A stretch of 64,000 nt of DNA from an uncultured Lachnospiraceae bacterium. GTDB taxonomy: Bacteria; Bacillota; Clostridia; Lachnospirales; Lachnospiraceae. The stretch is taken from positions 1 through 64,000 of the forward strand of contig CAMEIX010000017.1 in the NCBI GenBank assembly GCA_945919075.1, in the 5' to 3' direction. Made by a program: the position numbers and the translations under genes. Below are positions 9,227 through 17,664 of this stretch, piece after piece. Under the pieces are notes generated by a model. That model was not told the origin of the DNA, searched no databases, and saw only the letters and a program-made list of their open reading frames with translations. Every line of letters begins with the position of its first letter. Positions within the stretch are counted from its first letter, which is position 1.

Positions 9227-9535
9227 ATGAACGACAGATTCTATGAACTGCCGGAGGAAAAACAACTGGCAATATTTAACGCTTCCATGGAAGTATTTGG
9301 GAAAAATGACTACAAACGTGCCTCCACGGATCTAATTGCGAAGAAAGCCGGGATTTCAAAAGGAATGCTCTTTTACTATTGGGCTTTCTTTTCTCAGAAA
9401 GAAGAAGTTACGGATGGATATCTTCACACAAAACAAATGACAAACACACCGATAAGTCTTTCGGAAATAGAGAAGGAGTATGAAGGCTGGGTGGACATGT
9501 TTAAGAAAATTGCGTACAAGGAGGAATTCCAATGA
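9227..9535 (+). pseudogene. TetR regulator with a large internal deletion
   Basis: 102 residues against about 190-200 for the family. Residues 1-48 are a normal TetR DNA-binding domain (NDRFYELPEEKQ ... RASTDLIAKKAGISKGMLFYY). The next residues jump straight to what looks like the C-terminal tail of the same subfamily (FFSQKEEVTDGYL ... MFKKIAYKEEF), so about 90 residues of ligand-binding and dimer core are missing while the reading frame is kept. The stop overlaps the ABC ATPase start (ATGA), the usual arrangement for an operon repressor. The product might still bind DNA weakly but could hardly sense a ligand. The reading as an in-frame deletion is inference from length and from both ends matching family ends. 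Confidence 0.65.
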
Positions 9536-10353
9536 GTGCAATAGAAATTAAAAATCTGACAAGGGATTATGGAGGCGGAAAGGGCATCTTTGATGTTTCG
9601 TTTCAGGTTAACAAGGGGGAGGTGTTTGGCTTCCTTGGACCAAACGGGGCAGGCAAAACAACCACCATCAGACATCTCATGGGATTTATTAAAAATAAAT
9701 CCGGTGTTTGTACCATTAATGGAATGGACTGCTGGAAGGAAAGTGCAAAGATTCAGAACACTTTAGGATACATACCGGGAGAAATCAATTTCTTTGATGA
9801 TATGACGGGAACAGAGTTTTTGGCATTTATAGCGAAATACAGGGGGCTTACCGATCTGGAGAGGCAGAAAGAGCTTCTGGAAAGATTTGAACTTGACCCC
9901 AAAGGCAAAATCCGAAAAATGAGTAAGGGTATGAAGCAGAAAATCGGGATTGTTACTGCCTTTATGCATAATCCGGACATTCTGATTTTGGATGAGCCCA
10001 CAAGCGGACTGGACCCCTTAATGCAGAACCGGTTTATTGAACTTGTTGCAGAAGAAAAGAAAAAAGGAAAGACGATTTTACTGTCCAGTCACATTTTTGA
10101 GGAGGTAGAAAAGACCTGCGACCGTATCGGTATTATCCGAGCCGGAAAACTGATGACTGTGGATCTGGTGGAAACCCTGAGGGAACGTCATATGCATACC
10201 TATACAGTTACGCTGGATACGCCGGAGGAAGCAGCCGCGTTTGCAAAGGATTTCGACGGGACTGCCACAGGAGTGAAAGCAACGGTTGCCTCCAAGCAAA
10301 GTCTGGAAAATATCTTTATGAATTACTATGGAGGTAACAGCGATGATCAATAA
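9532..10353 (+). CDS. ABC transporter ATP-binding protein (multidrug/ABC-2 type)
   Basis: 273 residues, ATG at 9532 with AAGGAGG upstream inside the preceding gene. Walker A GPNGAGKT occupies 36-43, the signature reads MSKGMKQK near 133, and Walker B is LILDEPTSGLDP with D154/E155, followed by the switch histidine in LLSSH. The C-terminal 50 residues are the small appended domain typical of CcmA/DrrA-type ATPases. It energises the ABC-2 permease encoded next, with which it overlaps. Together they should export a drug, lipid or peptide across the cytoplasmic membrane; the substrate cannot be read from sequence. All catalytic motifs are intact although the linked TetR is deleted. Confidence 0.93.
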   Translation: MSAIEIKNLTRDYGGGKGIFDVSFQVNKGEVFGFLGPNGAGKTTTIRHLMGFIKNKSGVCTINGMDCWKESAKIQNTLGYIPGEINFFDDMTGTEFLAFIAKYRGLTDLERQKELLERFELDPKGKIRKMSKGMKQKIGIVTAFMHNPDILILDEPTSGLDPLMQNRFIELVAEEKKKGKTILLSSHIFEEVEKTCDRIGIIRAGKLMTVDLVETLRERHMHTYTVTLDTPEEAAAFAKDFDGTATGVKATVASKQSLENIFMNYYGGNSDDQ

Positions 10354-11143
10354 AACCTTATATTTGCGTGAAATGAAAAAGAGTCTGAAGATGTTACTTA
10401 TTTTTGCTATGATTCTTACCATGTATGTGGCGATTATCATCAGTATGTATGATCCAAAGATGATGGAAACCTTGGATAATTTTTATGAGATTATGCCGGA
10501 AGTCATGTCAGCAGTAGGTATGACCGCAGGTGCAAACAGCCTCATCGGGTTTATGGTGTCCTATCTTTACGGATTTATTTTACTTGTTTTTCCTATGGTA
10601 TTCGCCATCCTGCGTGGAAACGGCCTTATTGCCAAATACACGGACAGCGGAGCCATGGCAGTGCTGGTAGCTTCTCCTGTAAAAAGAAAAAGCATTGTCA
10701 TTACCCAGCTTAGTGTACTGATTAGTGGTGTTTTACTGTTAATCGGATATGCAACGGGACTGGAGTTTGTAGTTGCCAATATGCAGTTCCCGGGCGAACT
10801 GGCAGCAGGCGAATTACTGAAACTCAATTTAGGCTTACTTGCCTTACAGTTATTTATTGCGGGAATCTGTTTTTTGTCCTCCTGTCTTTTTTCGGAGACC
10901 AAATACAGCATCGCTTTCGGTGCGGGAATTCCGGCATTGATGTATATTTTACAAATGCTGGCAAATGTGGGTGAGAAGGCGGAAAAGATCAAGTATATCA
11001 CCTTCTTTACCCTGTTTGATGCGAATGGAATTGTAGCCGGAGATGCCGGAGCCTTTACGGGTTCGGTGGTATTACTGGTGGGAGCTGTCGTGATGTTTGC
11101 GGCAGGGGTAGAAATTTTTAGCAGGAAGGATTTGTGCGTGTAG
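10343..11143 (+). CDS. ABC-2 type permease
   Basis: 266 residues from the ATG at 10343 (GGAGGT 7 nt upstream; the ATG at 10328 lacks an SD). It overlaps the ATPase gene by 11 bp, indicating translational coupling. About six hydrophobic segments: near residues 15-40 (LLIFAMILTMYVAIIIS), 70-95, 120-145, 165-190, 195-215 and 235-258, with a first extracytoplasmic loop after segment 1. This is the membrane half of the exporter whose ATPase is at 9532. GLLALQLFIAGICFLSSCLF is typical of the ABC-2 family. Substrate unknown. Confidence 0.88.
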   Translation: MINKTLYLREMKKSLKMLLIFAMILTMYVAIIISMYDPKMMETLDNFYEIMPEVMSAVGMTAGANSLIGFMVSYLYGFILLVFPMVFAILRGNGLIAKYTDSGAMAVLVASPVKRKSIVITQLSVLISGVLLLIGYATGLEFVVANMQFPGELAAGELLKLNLGLLALQLFIAGICFLSSCLFSETKYSIAFGAGIPALMYILQMLANVGEKAEKIKYITFFTLFDANGIVAGDAGAFTGSVVLLVGAVVMFAAGVEIFSRKDLCV

Positions 11144-11154
11144 GAGGTTAAACG

Positions 11155-11844
11155 ATGGCTTTTCAGATGATCCATATGGAAATTGCATACCGGCTTCTGG
11201 AATGCCCTTTAGGGATTGAGAATCCGGCTGATTTTCTGATAGGTTCGGTAGCCCCGGACAGTGTACATATGAACCCGGATTTTGAAATTGGCAGGAAGGT
11301 AAAATCCCATATGTTTGAAGGATGCGGAGAGTGGGGAGACACGCAGGACTATGCGCGATGGAACCAAAACATCGGAGAAATGCTTGCTAAAGCAGGGACT
11401 ATGAAGAACAGGACGGATTATAGAGATTTTGTTCTGGGAATGTGCGTGCACTGTCTGACAGATTATTGGAACGACCTTACTATCTGGAGGAGGCTTCAAA
11501 AAGAATACATACCGCCGATGAGTCCGGGGGAGTTTAAAGATGCCTATTACCCGGAGGCTCGCGGCATTGATATATGGCTCTATCAGAACAGCAAAAATAC
11601 AAAAGCCATTATCAAACTGCTTTCAGAGGCTTCTGCATTTGACGTGGAAGGAATGGTAAACAGGGAAGATATTGAGAAACAAAGAAGGCATTTACTAAAC
11701 GTGCAGTATCATGTCCCAACCGTGGATATTTCGAGGTACCGTTTCCTGTCCGCAGATTTTTTAGAGAATTTTATAGAATCTGCGGTGAAACACATTGCAG
11801 ATTCTATAAAGGAAAGCGGCATTATCGCCAGGCAACAGAATTGA
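11155..11844 (+). CDS. Zinc-dependent phospholipase C-like domain protein
   Basis: 229 residues, GGAGG 7 nt before the ATG. Features of the Zn-dependent PLC/S1-P1 fold family (PF00882): an early MIHMEIAYRLL segment with histidine, GSVAPDSVH near residue 36, and a central FVLGMCVHCLTDYWND helix that supplies H and D metal ligands. There is no signal peptide, so unlike secreted clostridial alpha-toxins this is a cytoplasmic protein; such short members are usually annotated as hypothetical hydrolases. It follows the ABC-2 permease by 11 nt and is probably the last gene of that operon. Its 3' end overlaps the convergent GntR gene by 23 bp. Catalytic activity is not established. Confidence 0.7.
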   Translation: MAFQMIHMEIAYRLLECPLGIENPADFLIGSVAPDSVHMNPDFEIGRKVKSHMFEGCGEWGDTQDYARWNQNIGEMLAKAGTMKNRTDYRDFVLGMCVHCLTDYWNDLTIWRRLQKEYIPPMSPGEFKDAYYPEARGIDIWLYQNSKNTKAIIKLLSEASAFDVEGMVNREDIEKQRRHLLNVQYHVPTVDISRYRFLSADFLENFIESAVKHIADSIKESGIIARQQN

Positions 11845-12538
11845 ATTGAAAGGAATCGGGATTGTTTCGGGATTCGGTATATTCAAACATTTCCCCGTTT
11901 AAATTATAATTTCTTGAAGTGATAACCGGGGTACAATCGTAATCTTCAATTTTCAGATATTTTTTGTCCAGCTCGCTGATGTGGGAGATGGTGATGCTTC
12001 GCTTTATGGTTCGTATTTCCATCCCCACTACATTTTCGATATAGTCAAAGAGGGAGCCGGCGGCAATTTCCGGGGTCAGACCGGGAATCAGGTCCTTCCG
12101 TAAAAGAGTGGTGTCAAGGGATTTAGCAGTACCGTTTAGGTAACGCACGCGCTGGATAAAATAGAGGGTAGTCCCTTCGGGAAAATAAGTCCTTTGGGAG
12201 AGCCGTCCGTCTGCCACAAGTTCCGTAAAATTTATGACCTGAGTGGTAACCCGGTAGCCGCTCTTTTCGGCAGACTGCGAAAAGCCGGAGATGCCGCTTC
12301 TGGTAAGATTGTATCTCTGGGATTCGTGATAGATGACCCGGACTCCCTTGCCATGATGGGGCTGGACCAGACCTTCTTCGATTAGAAAGAGAGTGGCTTT
12401 TCTAATCGTATTGCGGGAACAGTTATATTTCTCTGTCAGATCATTCTCGGAGGGAAGATAGTCTCCGGACTCGTATTCGTGGCTTAATATCTTCTGCTTG
12501 ATTTCTTTGTATATATTTTCATATTTGGCTTTTGGCAT
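11822..12538 (-). CDS. GntR/UTRA-family repressor, TreR-like
   Basis: 238 residues, starting at the ATG at 12538 (minus), preceded by GGAGAAACCAGG; the longer frame to 12583 is rejected. The N-terminal winged helix (about 1-70: YENIYKEIKQKILSHEYESGDYLPSENDLTEKY then CSRNTIRKAT) is followed by a UTRA effector domain (about 85-235). Overall it is closest in style to trehalose/phospho-sugar repressors of the TreR group. No trehalose genes are nearby; the divergent genes are a BglG antiterminator and a beta-glucoside PTS, so a phosphorylated beta-glucoside is the likely inducer. It is separated from the bgl genes by an inverted repeat at 12617-12641. Confidence 0.88.
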   Translation of the reverse strand: MPKAKYENIYKEIKQKILSHEYESGDYLPSENDLTEKYNCSRNTIRKATLFLIEEGLVQPHHGKGVRVIYHESQRYNLTRSGISGFSQSAEKSGYRVTTQVINFTELVADGRLSQRTYFPEGTTLYFIQRVRYLNGTAKSLDTTLLRKDLIPGLTPEIAAGSLFDYIENVVGMEIRTIKRSITISHISELDKKYLKIEDYDCTPVITSRNYNLNGEMFEYTESRNNPDSFQFNSVAWR

Positions 12539-12616
12539 CCTGGTTTCTCCACTAAAATTTACCTGAAACAAATGATAAACCATAATCGGTAATCCTATTT
12601 TACCATAACTAAGAGT

Positions 12617-12641
12617 ACTTGTTCAACTTGTTTGAACAAGT
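12617..12641. promoter_or_regulatory. Inverted-repeat operator between GntR and bgl genes
   Basis: ACTTGTTCAA (12617-12626) and TTGAACAAGT (12632-12641) are perfect 10-bp arms around a 5-nt centre. The site lies 79 bp upstream of the GntR start and 50 bp upstream of the -35 of the bglG promoter, so one repressor could serve both directions. The assignment to the adjacent GntR protein is inferred from position. Confidence 0.65.
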
Positions 12642-12690
12642 TTATTTATATTAACCAAAAAAGGGACAAAAATATAGGTAGTTGTGTCAA

Positions 12691-12719
12691 TTGACGCAAA
12701 TTCGCCTTTTCGGTATTAT
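12691..12719 (+). promoter_or_regulatory. Promoter of the bgl operon
   Basis: TTGACG (12691-12696), 17-nt spacer, TATTAT (12714-12719). The -35 lies in the near-palindrome TGTCAATTGACG (12685-12696), a possible second regulatory site. The 80-nt leader to bglG contains no recognisable RAT sequence. Confidence 0.65.
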
Positions 12720-12803
12720 AATCTTAGAAAAGCTGATGAGCCGTGATTTCTAATAAGTAACAAGCTTTCATGGGTCGGTTTCCAATTAAAAAGGATAGGT
12801 TGC

Positions 12804-13655
12804 ATGAAAATTGTTAAAGTATTTAATAATAATGTGGTCAGTTCCACTGATGAAAAGATGAGAGAAATCATGGTTCTTGGGAAAGGGATCGGCTTTCAGA
12901 AGAAGCCGGGCGACGAGATCGATGAGAGTAAGGTTGAAAAGATTTTCCGACTGCCCAGTGATGTGACTCCCGAAAATAAGTCCCACTTCCAGAGTCTGGT
13001 GGAAGAGATTCCGTATGAATATATTAAGTATGCCAATGAGGTTGTGAAAATGGCAACCGAAGGCCTCGGGAAGAAAATAAACCATAATATCTACATCACA
13101 TTAACGGACCATATTTACTATGCGGTAGAGCGGTTTCGACAAAACATTGAAATTCACAATGCCATGTTGTTTGAAATCAAGAGTTTCTACAATCCGGAGT
13201 TTTTAATCGGACTAAGAGCGGTGGATTACATCAACAAGAAGGAACAGATCAAACTGACCGAGGATGAGGCGGCATTTATCGCACTCCATATTGTAAATGC
13301 AGAATTTGATGTCACCATGAATCAGGTTATGAGTATGCCGCGGATGCTTAGTGATATTTTAAGTATAGTGCGAATGTCCTTTAAGGAGAGTATTAACGAG
13401 AAAAGCATCGAATACGAAAGATTTGTGGTACATTTGAAATATATGTTACGGAGAACCTTCGAAGGTGCCTGCTACTCGGAAAAACAGGATGATTTGTTTA
13501 CTCTTTTGACGAAAGAGGAGCAACCGGCATATGGAATTGCCAAGAAGATTCGTAAGTATATGCTTGAGAAAACCGGCAAAGAAATTCCGGATGAGGAAAT
13601 GTGTTATCTGATGATTCATCTGTCACGGATTCACAAGTATGGTTTATTAAATTAG
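12804..13655 (+). CDS. licT: BglG/LicT-family transcription antiterminator
   Basis: 283 residues. N-terminal CAT RNA-binding domain (1-55: MKIVKVFNNNVVSS, then VLGKGIGFQKKPGD) followed by two PTS regulation domains (about 70-170 and 180-283), with conserved histidines in contexts such as ALHIVNAEF and LMIHLSRIH that are phosphorylated by EIIB/HPr. It binds RAT RNA and prevents termination when its sugar is being transported. A near-textbook RAT element overlapping a terminator lies 34 nt after its stop, before the GH1 gene. The gene is therefore expressed ahead of the switch it controls. The closest well-known relatives are LicT and SacY; the symbol is by family and not proven orthology. Confidence 0.92.
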   Translation: MKIVKVFNNNVVSSTDEKMREIMVLGKGIGFQKKPGDEIDESKVEKIFRLPSDVTPENKSHFQSLVEEIPYEYIKYANEVVKMATEGLGKKINHNIYITLTDHIYYAVERFRQNIEIHNAMLFEIKSFYNPEFLIGLRAVDYINKKEQIKLTEDEAAFIALHIVNAEFDVTMNQVMSMPRMLSDILSIVRMSFKESINEKSIEYERFVVHLKYMLRRTFEGACYSEKQDDLFTLLTKEEQPAYGIAKKIRKYMLEKTGKEIPDEEMCYLMIHLSRIHKYGLLN

Positions 13656-13688
13656 CCGGTACTATAAAATTGAAAACAGTTCAGAATG

Positions 13689-13717
13689 GGATTGTTACAT
13701 TCAGTTGGCATGACCCG
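13689..13717 (+). promoter_or_regulatory. RAT (ribonucleic antiterminator) element
   Basis: A 29-nt segment beginning GGGATTGTTAC and ending GGCATGACCC matches the two-armed RAT pattern recognised by LicT/BglG proteins (GGATTGTTAC...GGCA..ACC). Its 3' bases ACCC (13714-13717) are also the 5' base of the terminator stem, so the two folds are mutually exclusive. Confidence 0.85.
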
Positions 13718-13764
13718 GATGAGAAGAATAGGATTTTCCTATTGTTTTTCGTCTGGGTTTTTTT
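13714..13764 (+). terminator. BglG-controlled intrinsic terminator
   Basis: ACCCGGATGAGAA (13714-13726) pairs with TTTTCGTCTGGGT using three G-U pairs; inside it, AATAGGA and TCCTATT form a second perfect stem. A run of Ts follows from 13758. It overlaps the RAT element and would stop transcription before the GH1 gene unless the antiterminator is bound. Confidence 0.85.
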
Positions 13765-13802
13765 ATTGATAAAATGTTAATAATGATGATAGGAGGTAAT
13801 GA

Positions 13803-15242
<1,440 letters not shown>

Positions 15243-15264
15243 TTCCGGATTCGATAAGAAAGTC

Positions 15265-15297
15265 AGGTAATTGGCCGTGGCCGGGTGACAATTACCT
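15265..15297 (+). other. Intergenic hairpin between GH1 and EII genes
   Basis: AGGTAATTG (15265-15273) and CAATTACCT (15289-15297) are perfect arms; the loop contains the smaller palindrome-like GGCCGTGGCC. There is no T-run, so this is more likely an mRNA processing or stability element that lets neighbouring genes be expressed at different levels than a terminator. Confidence 0.55.
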
Positions 15298-15341
15298 AAA
15301 AATAAAAAGGATAAAATAAAGAGATAAGAGGAGGATAAAAC

Positions 15342-17303
15342 ATGGATTACAAATCATTAGCACAAGCCATTATTGAGAATATCGGTGGCAAATCCAATGT
15401 AAAATCGGTTGTACACTGTGCAACCAGACTTCGTTTTACTTTGCTGGATGCAGCAAAAGCAAACACGGAGAAAATCAGTAAATTAAAAGGTGTTTTGAAA
15501 GTAGTGAATGCGGGGGGACAGTACCAGATTGTAATCGGTCCCGATGTGCCCCAGGTGTATCAGGAAGTCATTGCAATGGGCGGCTTTGAAGCCCATGCAG
15601 GTGTAGAAGATCCGGATGCAGAGAAAGAGGATAAAAGATCTCCGCTCAGTAAGTTGTTGGAAAGCATTGCAAGTATTTTCCAGCCGGTTATCCCGGCCAT
15701 TACCGGTGCCGGTCTGTTAAAGGCAATTCTTGCACTTTGTACTACCTTCCACTGGATGGATAATGCTTCCCAGACCTACGCCATCTTAAATGCAATGGCA
15801 GACGCAGCGTTCTATTTCCTGCCGATTCTTCTGGCACAGTCCTGTGCGAAGAAATTTAAATGTAACCAGGGAACCGCAATGGCACTGGCCGGACTATTAC
15901 TCTATCCCAGTTTTATCAGTCTGCTTAAGGAAAGCGAACAGGTTCTGATGTTTGGTTTCCTCCCGATTACAAAGGCAACCTACACCTCTTCCGTTATCCC
16001 GATTATCTTAGGTGTATGGTTCATGTCCTATGTGGAAAAGGCAGTGCAGAAATTCTGTCCGAAAGCAGTGAAGTTTTTCTTTGTACCGTTCTTAAGTTTG
16101 TTTGTGGGTGGTATTGTTACCATTTCCGCGCTGGGACCTATCGGTGCATGGGCATCGGATCTGATTCAGGCATTCTTCTCCTGGCTGAAGGATTTTGCTC
16201 CCTGGCTGGTACCTACCGTGGTTGGTATTTTCTCACCGCTCCTTGTTATGACAGGTACTCATTATGGTCTGATTCCGATCGGAACCAACAATCTGGGTAC
16301 TGTGGGACATGATGCAGTGGTTGGCCCCGGTATGTTGGTTTCCAATACGGCACAGGGTGCTGCAGGTCTTGCAGTAGCAGTTAGAAGTAAGAATCCTGAT
16401 ACCAAGCAGCTTGCATCTTCCGCAGGTCTTACCGGTGTACTTGGTATTACCGAACCTGTTTTATATGGTATTAACTTACGCTTTATGTTCCCGCTTTATG
16501 CAGCGATGATCGGTGGCGGTGTGGGAGGTCTCTTCCTTGGCCTTACCGGTGTAGAACGTTTTGGCGCAGGCTCCCCCGGATTACTGGTATTACCGGTTTA
16601 CCTTCCTAACGAGGCTGCACAGGCACTTGGATTTACCATGAATAACTTTATCTTTGCCATTCTCGGTGTAGCAATTGCCATGCTGGTTTCCTTCATTTCC
16701 TGCTTCATCATGTTTGGAATCTGGGCAAAGAAAGGCAAACTGGATCCTTCCGAAACAGGGAATAAAAAAGAAATGGAAGCAACAGAAGTAGTAGAGGTAA
16801 AAGAAGTAGAAAAAGAAGCCACGAATGTAACCGATGAAGCACATCCTACAAGCGGCAGTCTCTATGCACCATTAGAAGGCGAAGCAGTGGAACTTGCAAA
16901 GGTAGAAGACGAAGTATTTTCTTCCGGCGCAATGGGTGAGGGAATTGCAATTGTACCTGCAAGCGGTAAAGTATATGCACCCTGTGACGGTATTATTTCC
17001 TCCTTCTTTCCTACAGGACATGCATTAGGAATTGTGGCAGATAATGGTGCGGAAATTCTGATTCATGTGGGGATGGATACCGTGGAATTGGAGGGAGAAG
17101 GCTTCACCCCCAAAGCAGGCGAAGGAGACCGTGTGAAGAAGGGACAGCTTCTTTTGGAATTTGATATGGACCTTATTAAATCCCGTGGTTATAAAGTGGT
17201 AACACCGATTGTTGTAACAAATGCAGATGAATTCAAGAGTATTTTGGCAACTAATTATGGACAAGTCACTACCGAAAGTGAGATTATGAAAATAGAAGCA
17301 TAA
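15342..17303 (+). CDS. bglP: PTS beta-glucoside transporter subunit EIIBCA
   Basis: 653 residues with all three domains fused in the order B-C-A. EIIB (about 1-80) has the phospho-cysteine C26 in VVHCATRLRF. EIIC (about 105-475) has roughly ten membrane segments and the family's GTHYGLIPIG and GITEPVLYG motifs. A charged linker (about 475-510, rich in E/V/K) leads to EIIA (about 510-653), whose active histidine is H575 in ILIHVGMDTVEL. It imports and phosphorylates beta-glucosides at the membrane. Neighbours supply the hydrolase upstream and HPr and EI downstream, so the whole phosphorelay from PEP is encoded here. EIIB and HPr would also phosphorylate the PRDs of the upstream antiterminator. 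Confidence 0.95.
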   Translation: MDYKSLAQAIIENIGGKSNVKSVVHCATRLRFTLLDAAKANTEKISKLKGVLKVVNAGGQYQIVIGPDVPQVYQEVIAMGGFEAHAGVEDPDAEKEDKRSPLSKLLESIASIFQPVIPAITGAGLLKAILALCTTFHWMDNASQTYAILNAMADAAFYFLPILLAQSCAKKFKCNQGTAMALAGLLLYPSFISLLKESEQVLMFGFLPITKATYTSSVIPIILGVWFMSYVEKAVQKFCPKAVKFFFVPFLSLFVGGIVTISALGPIGAWASDLIQAFFSWLKDFAPWLVPTVVGIFSPLLVMTGTHYGLIPIGTNNLGTVGHDAVVGPGMLVSNTAQGAAGLAVAVRSKNPDTKQLASSAGLTGVLGITEPVLYGINLRFMFPLYAAMIGGGVGGLFLGLTGVERFGAGSPGLLVLPVYLPNEAAQALGFTMNNFIFAILGVAIAMLVSFISCFIMFGIWAKKGKLDPSETGNKKEMEATEVVEVKEVEKEATNVTDEAHPTSGSLYAPLEGEAVELAKVEDEVFSSGAMGEGIAIVPASGKVYAPCDGIISSFFPTGHALGIVADNGAEILIHVGMDTVELEGEGFTPKAGEGDRVKKGQLLLEFDMDLIKSRGYKVVTPIVVTNADEFKSILATNYGQVTTESEIMKIEA

Positions 17304-17338
17304 ATTTTGGGAAAGATAGAAAGGAAAGGAGACTAACC

Positions 17339-17596
17339 ATGAAATCTTTTGAATATACCATTACAGACGAAGTGGGAATCCACGCACGCCCCGCAGGAAT
17401 TTTAGCTAAAAAGGTGAAAGAATTTAATTCTGTAGTAACCATATCTAAGGACGGTAAGAGCGCAGAGGCAAAGAAACTGATGGCGGTTATGGGCCTTGGG
17501 GTAAAGCAGGGACAGACTGTTACCGTTACAGTGGAAGGTGCAGATGAAGAGACAGCAGTAGTAGAAATGGAGAAGTTTTTCAAAGAAAATTTATAG
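17339..17596 (+). CDS. ptsH: HPr phosphocarrier, variant lacking Ser46
   Basis: 85 residues, GGAAAGGAG upstream. H15 lies in GIHARPAG, the site phosphorylated by EI, and the fold length is standard. Aligned without gaps to classical Firmicute HPr (H15 and the M48/M51 helix match), the position of regulatory Ser46 is lysine (K45-K46-L47-M48), so HPr kinase/phosphorylase could not act there. The protein can carry phosphate to EII but would not serve as a CcpA co-effector through P-Ser46. It sits 35 nt after EIIBCA and 68 nt before EI, suggesting a PTS module dedicated to this sugar or a variant general HPr. Residue comparison is from memory of the B. subtilis sequence. Confidence 0.93.
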   Translation: MKSFEYTITDEVGIHARPAGILAKKVKEFNSVVTISKDGKSAEAKKLMAVMGLGVKQGQTVTVTVEGADEETAVVEMEKFFKENL

Positions 17597-17664
17597 AAGA
17601 TTTTCATTAAAACCGGAAGGGAATCCATCAGGACAGCCTATGGATTCCCTGATAGGAGGACAGT

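Noticed and set aside
10567..11175. 202-codon minus-strand ORF
   Set aside because: Antisense to the ABC-2 permease; composition is that of a shadow frame.
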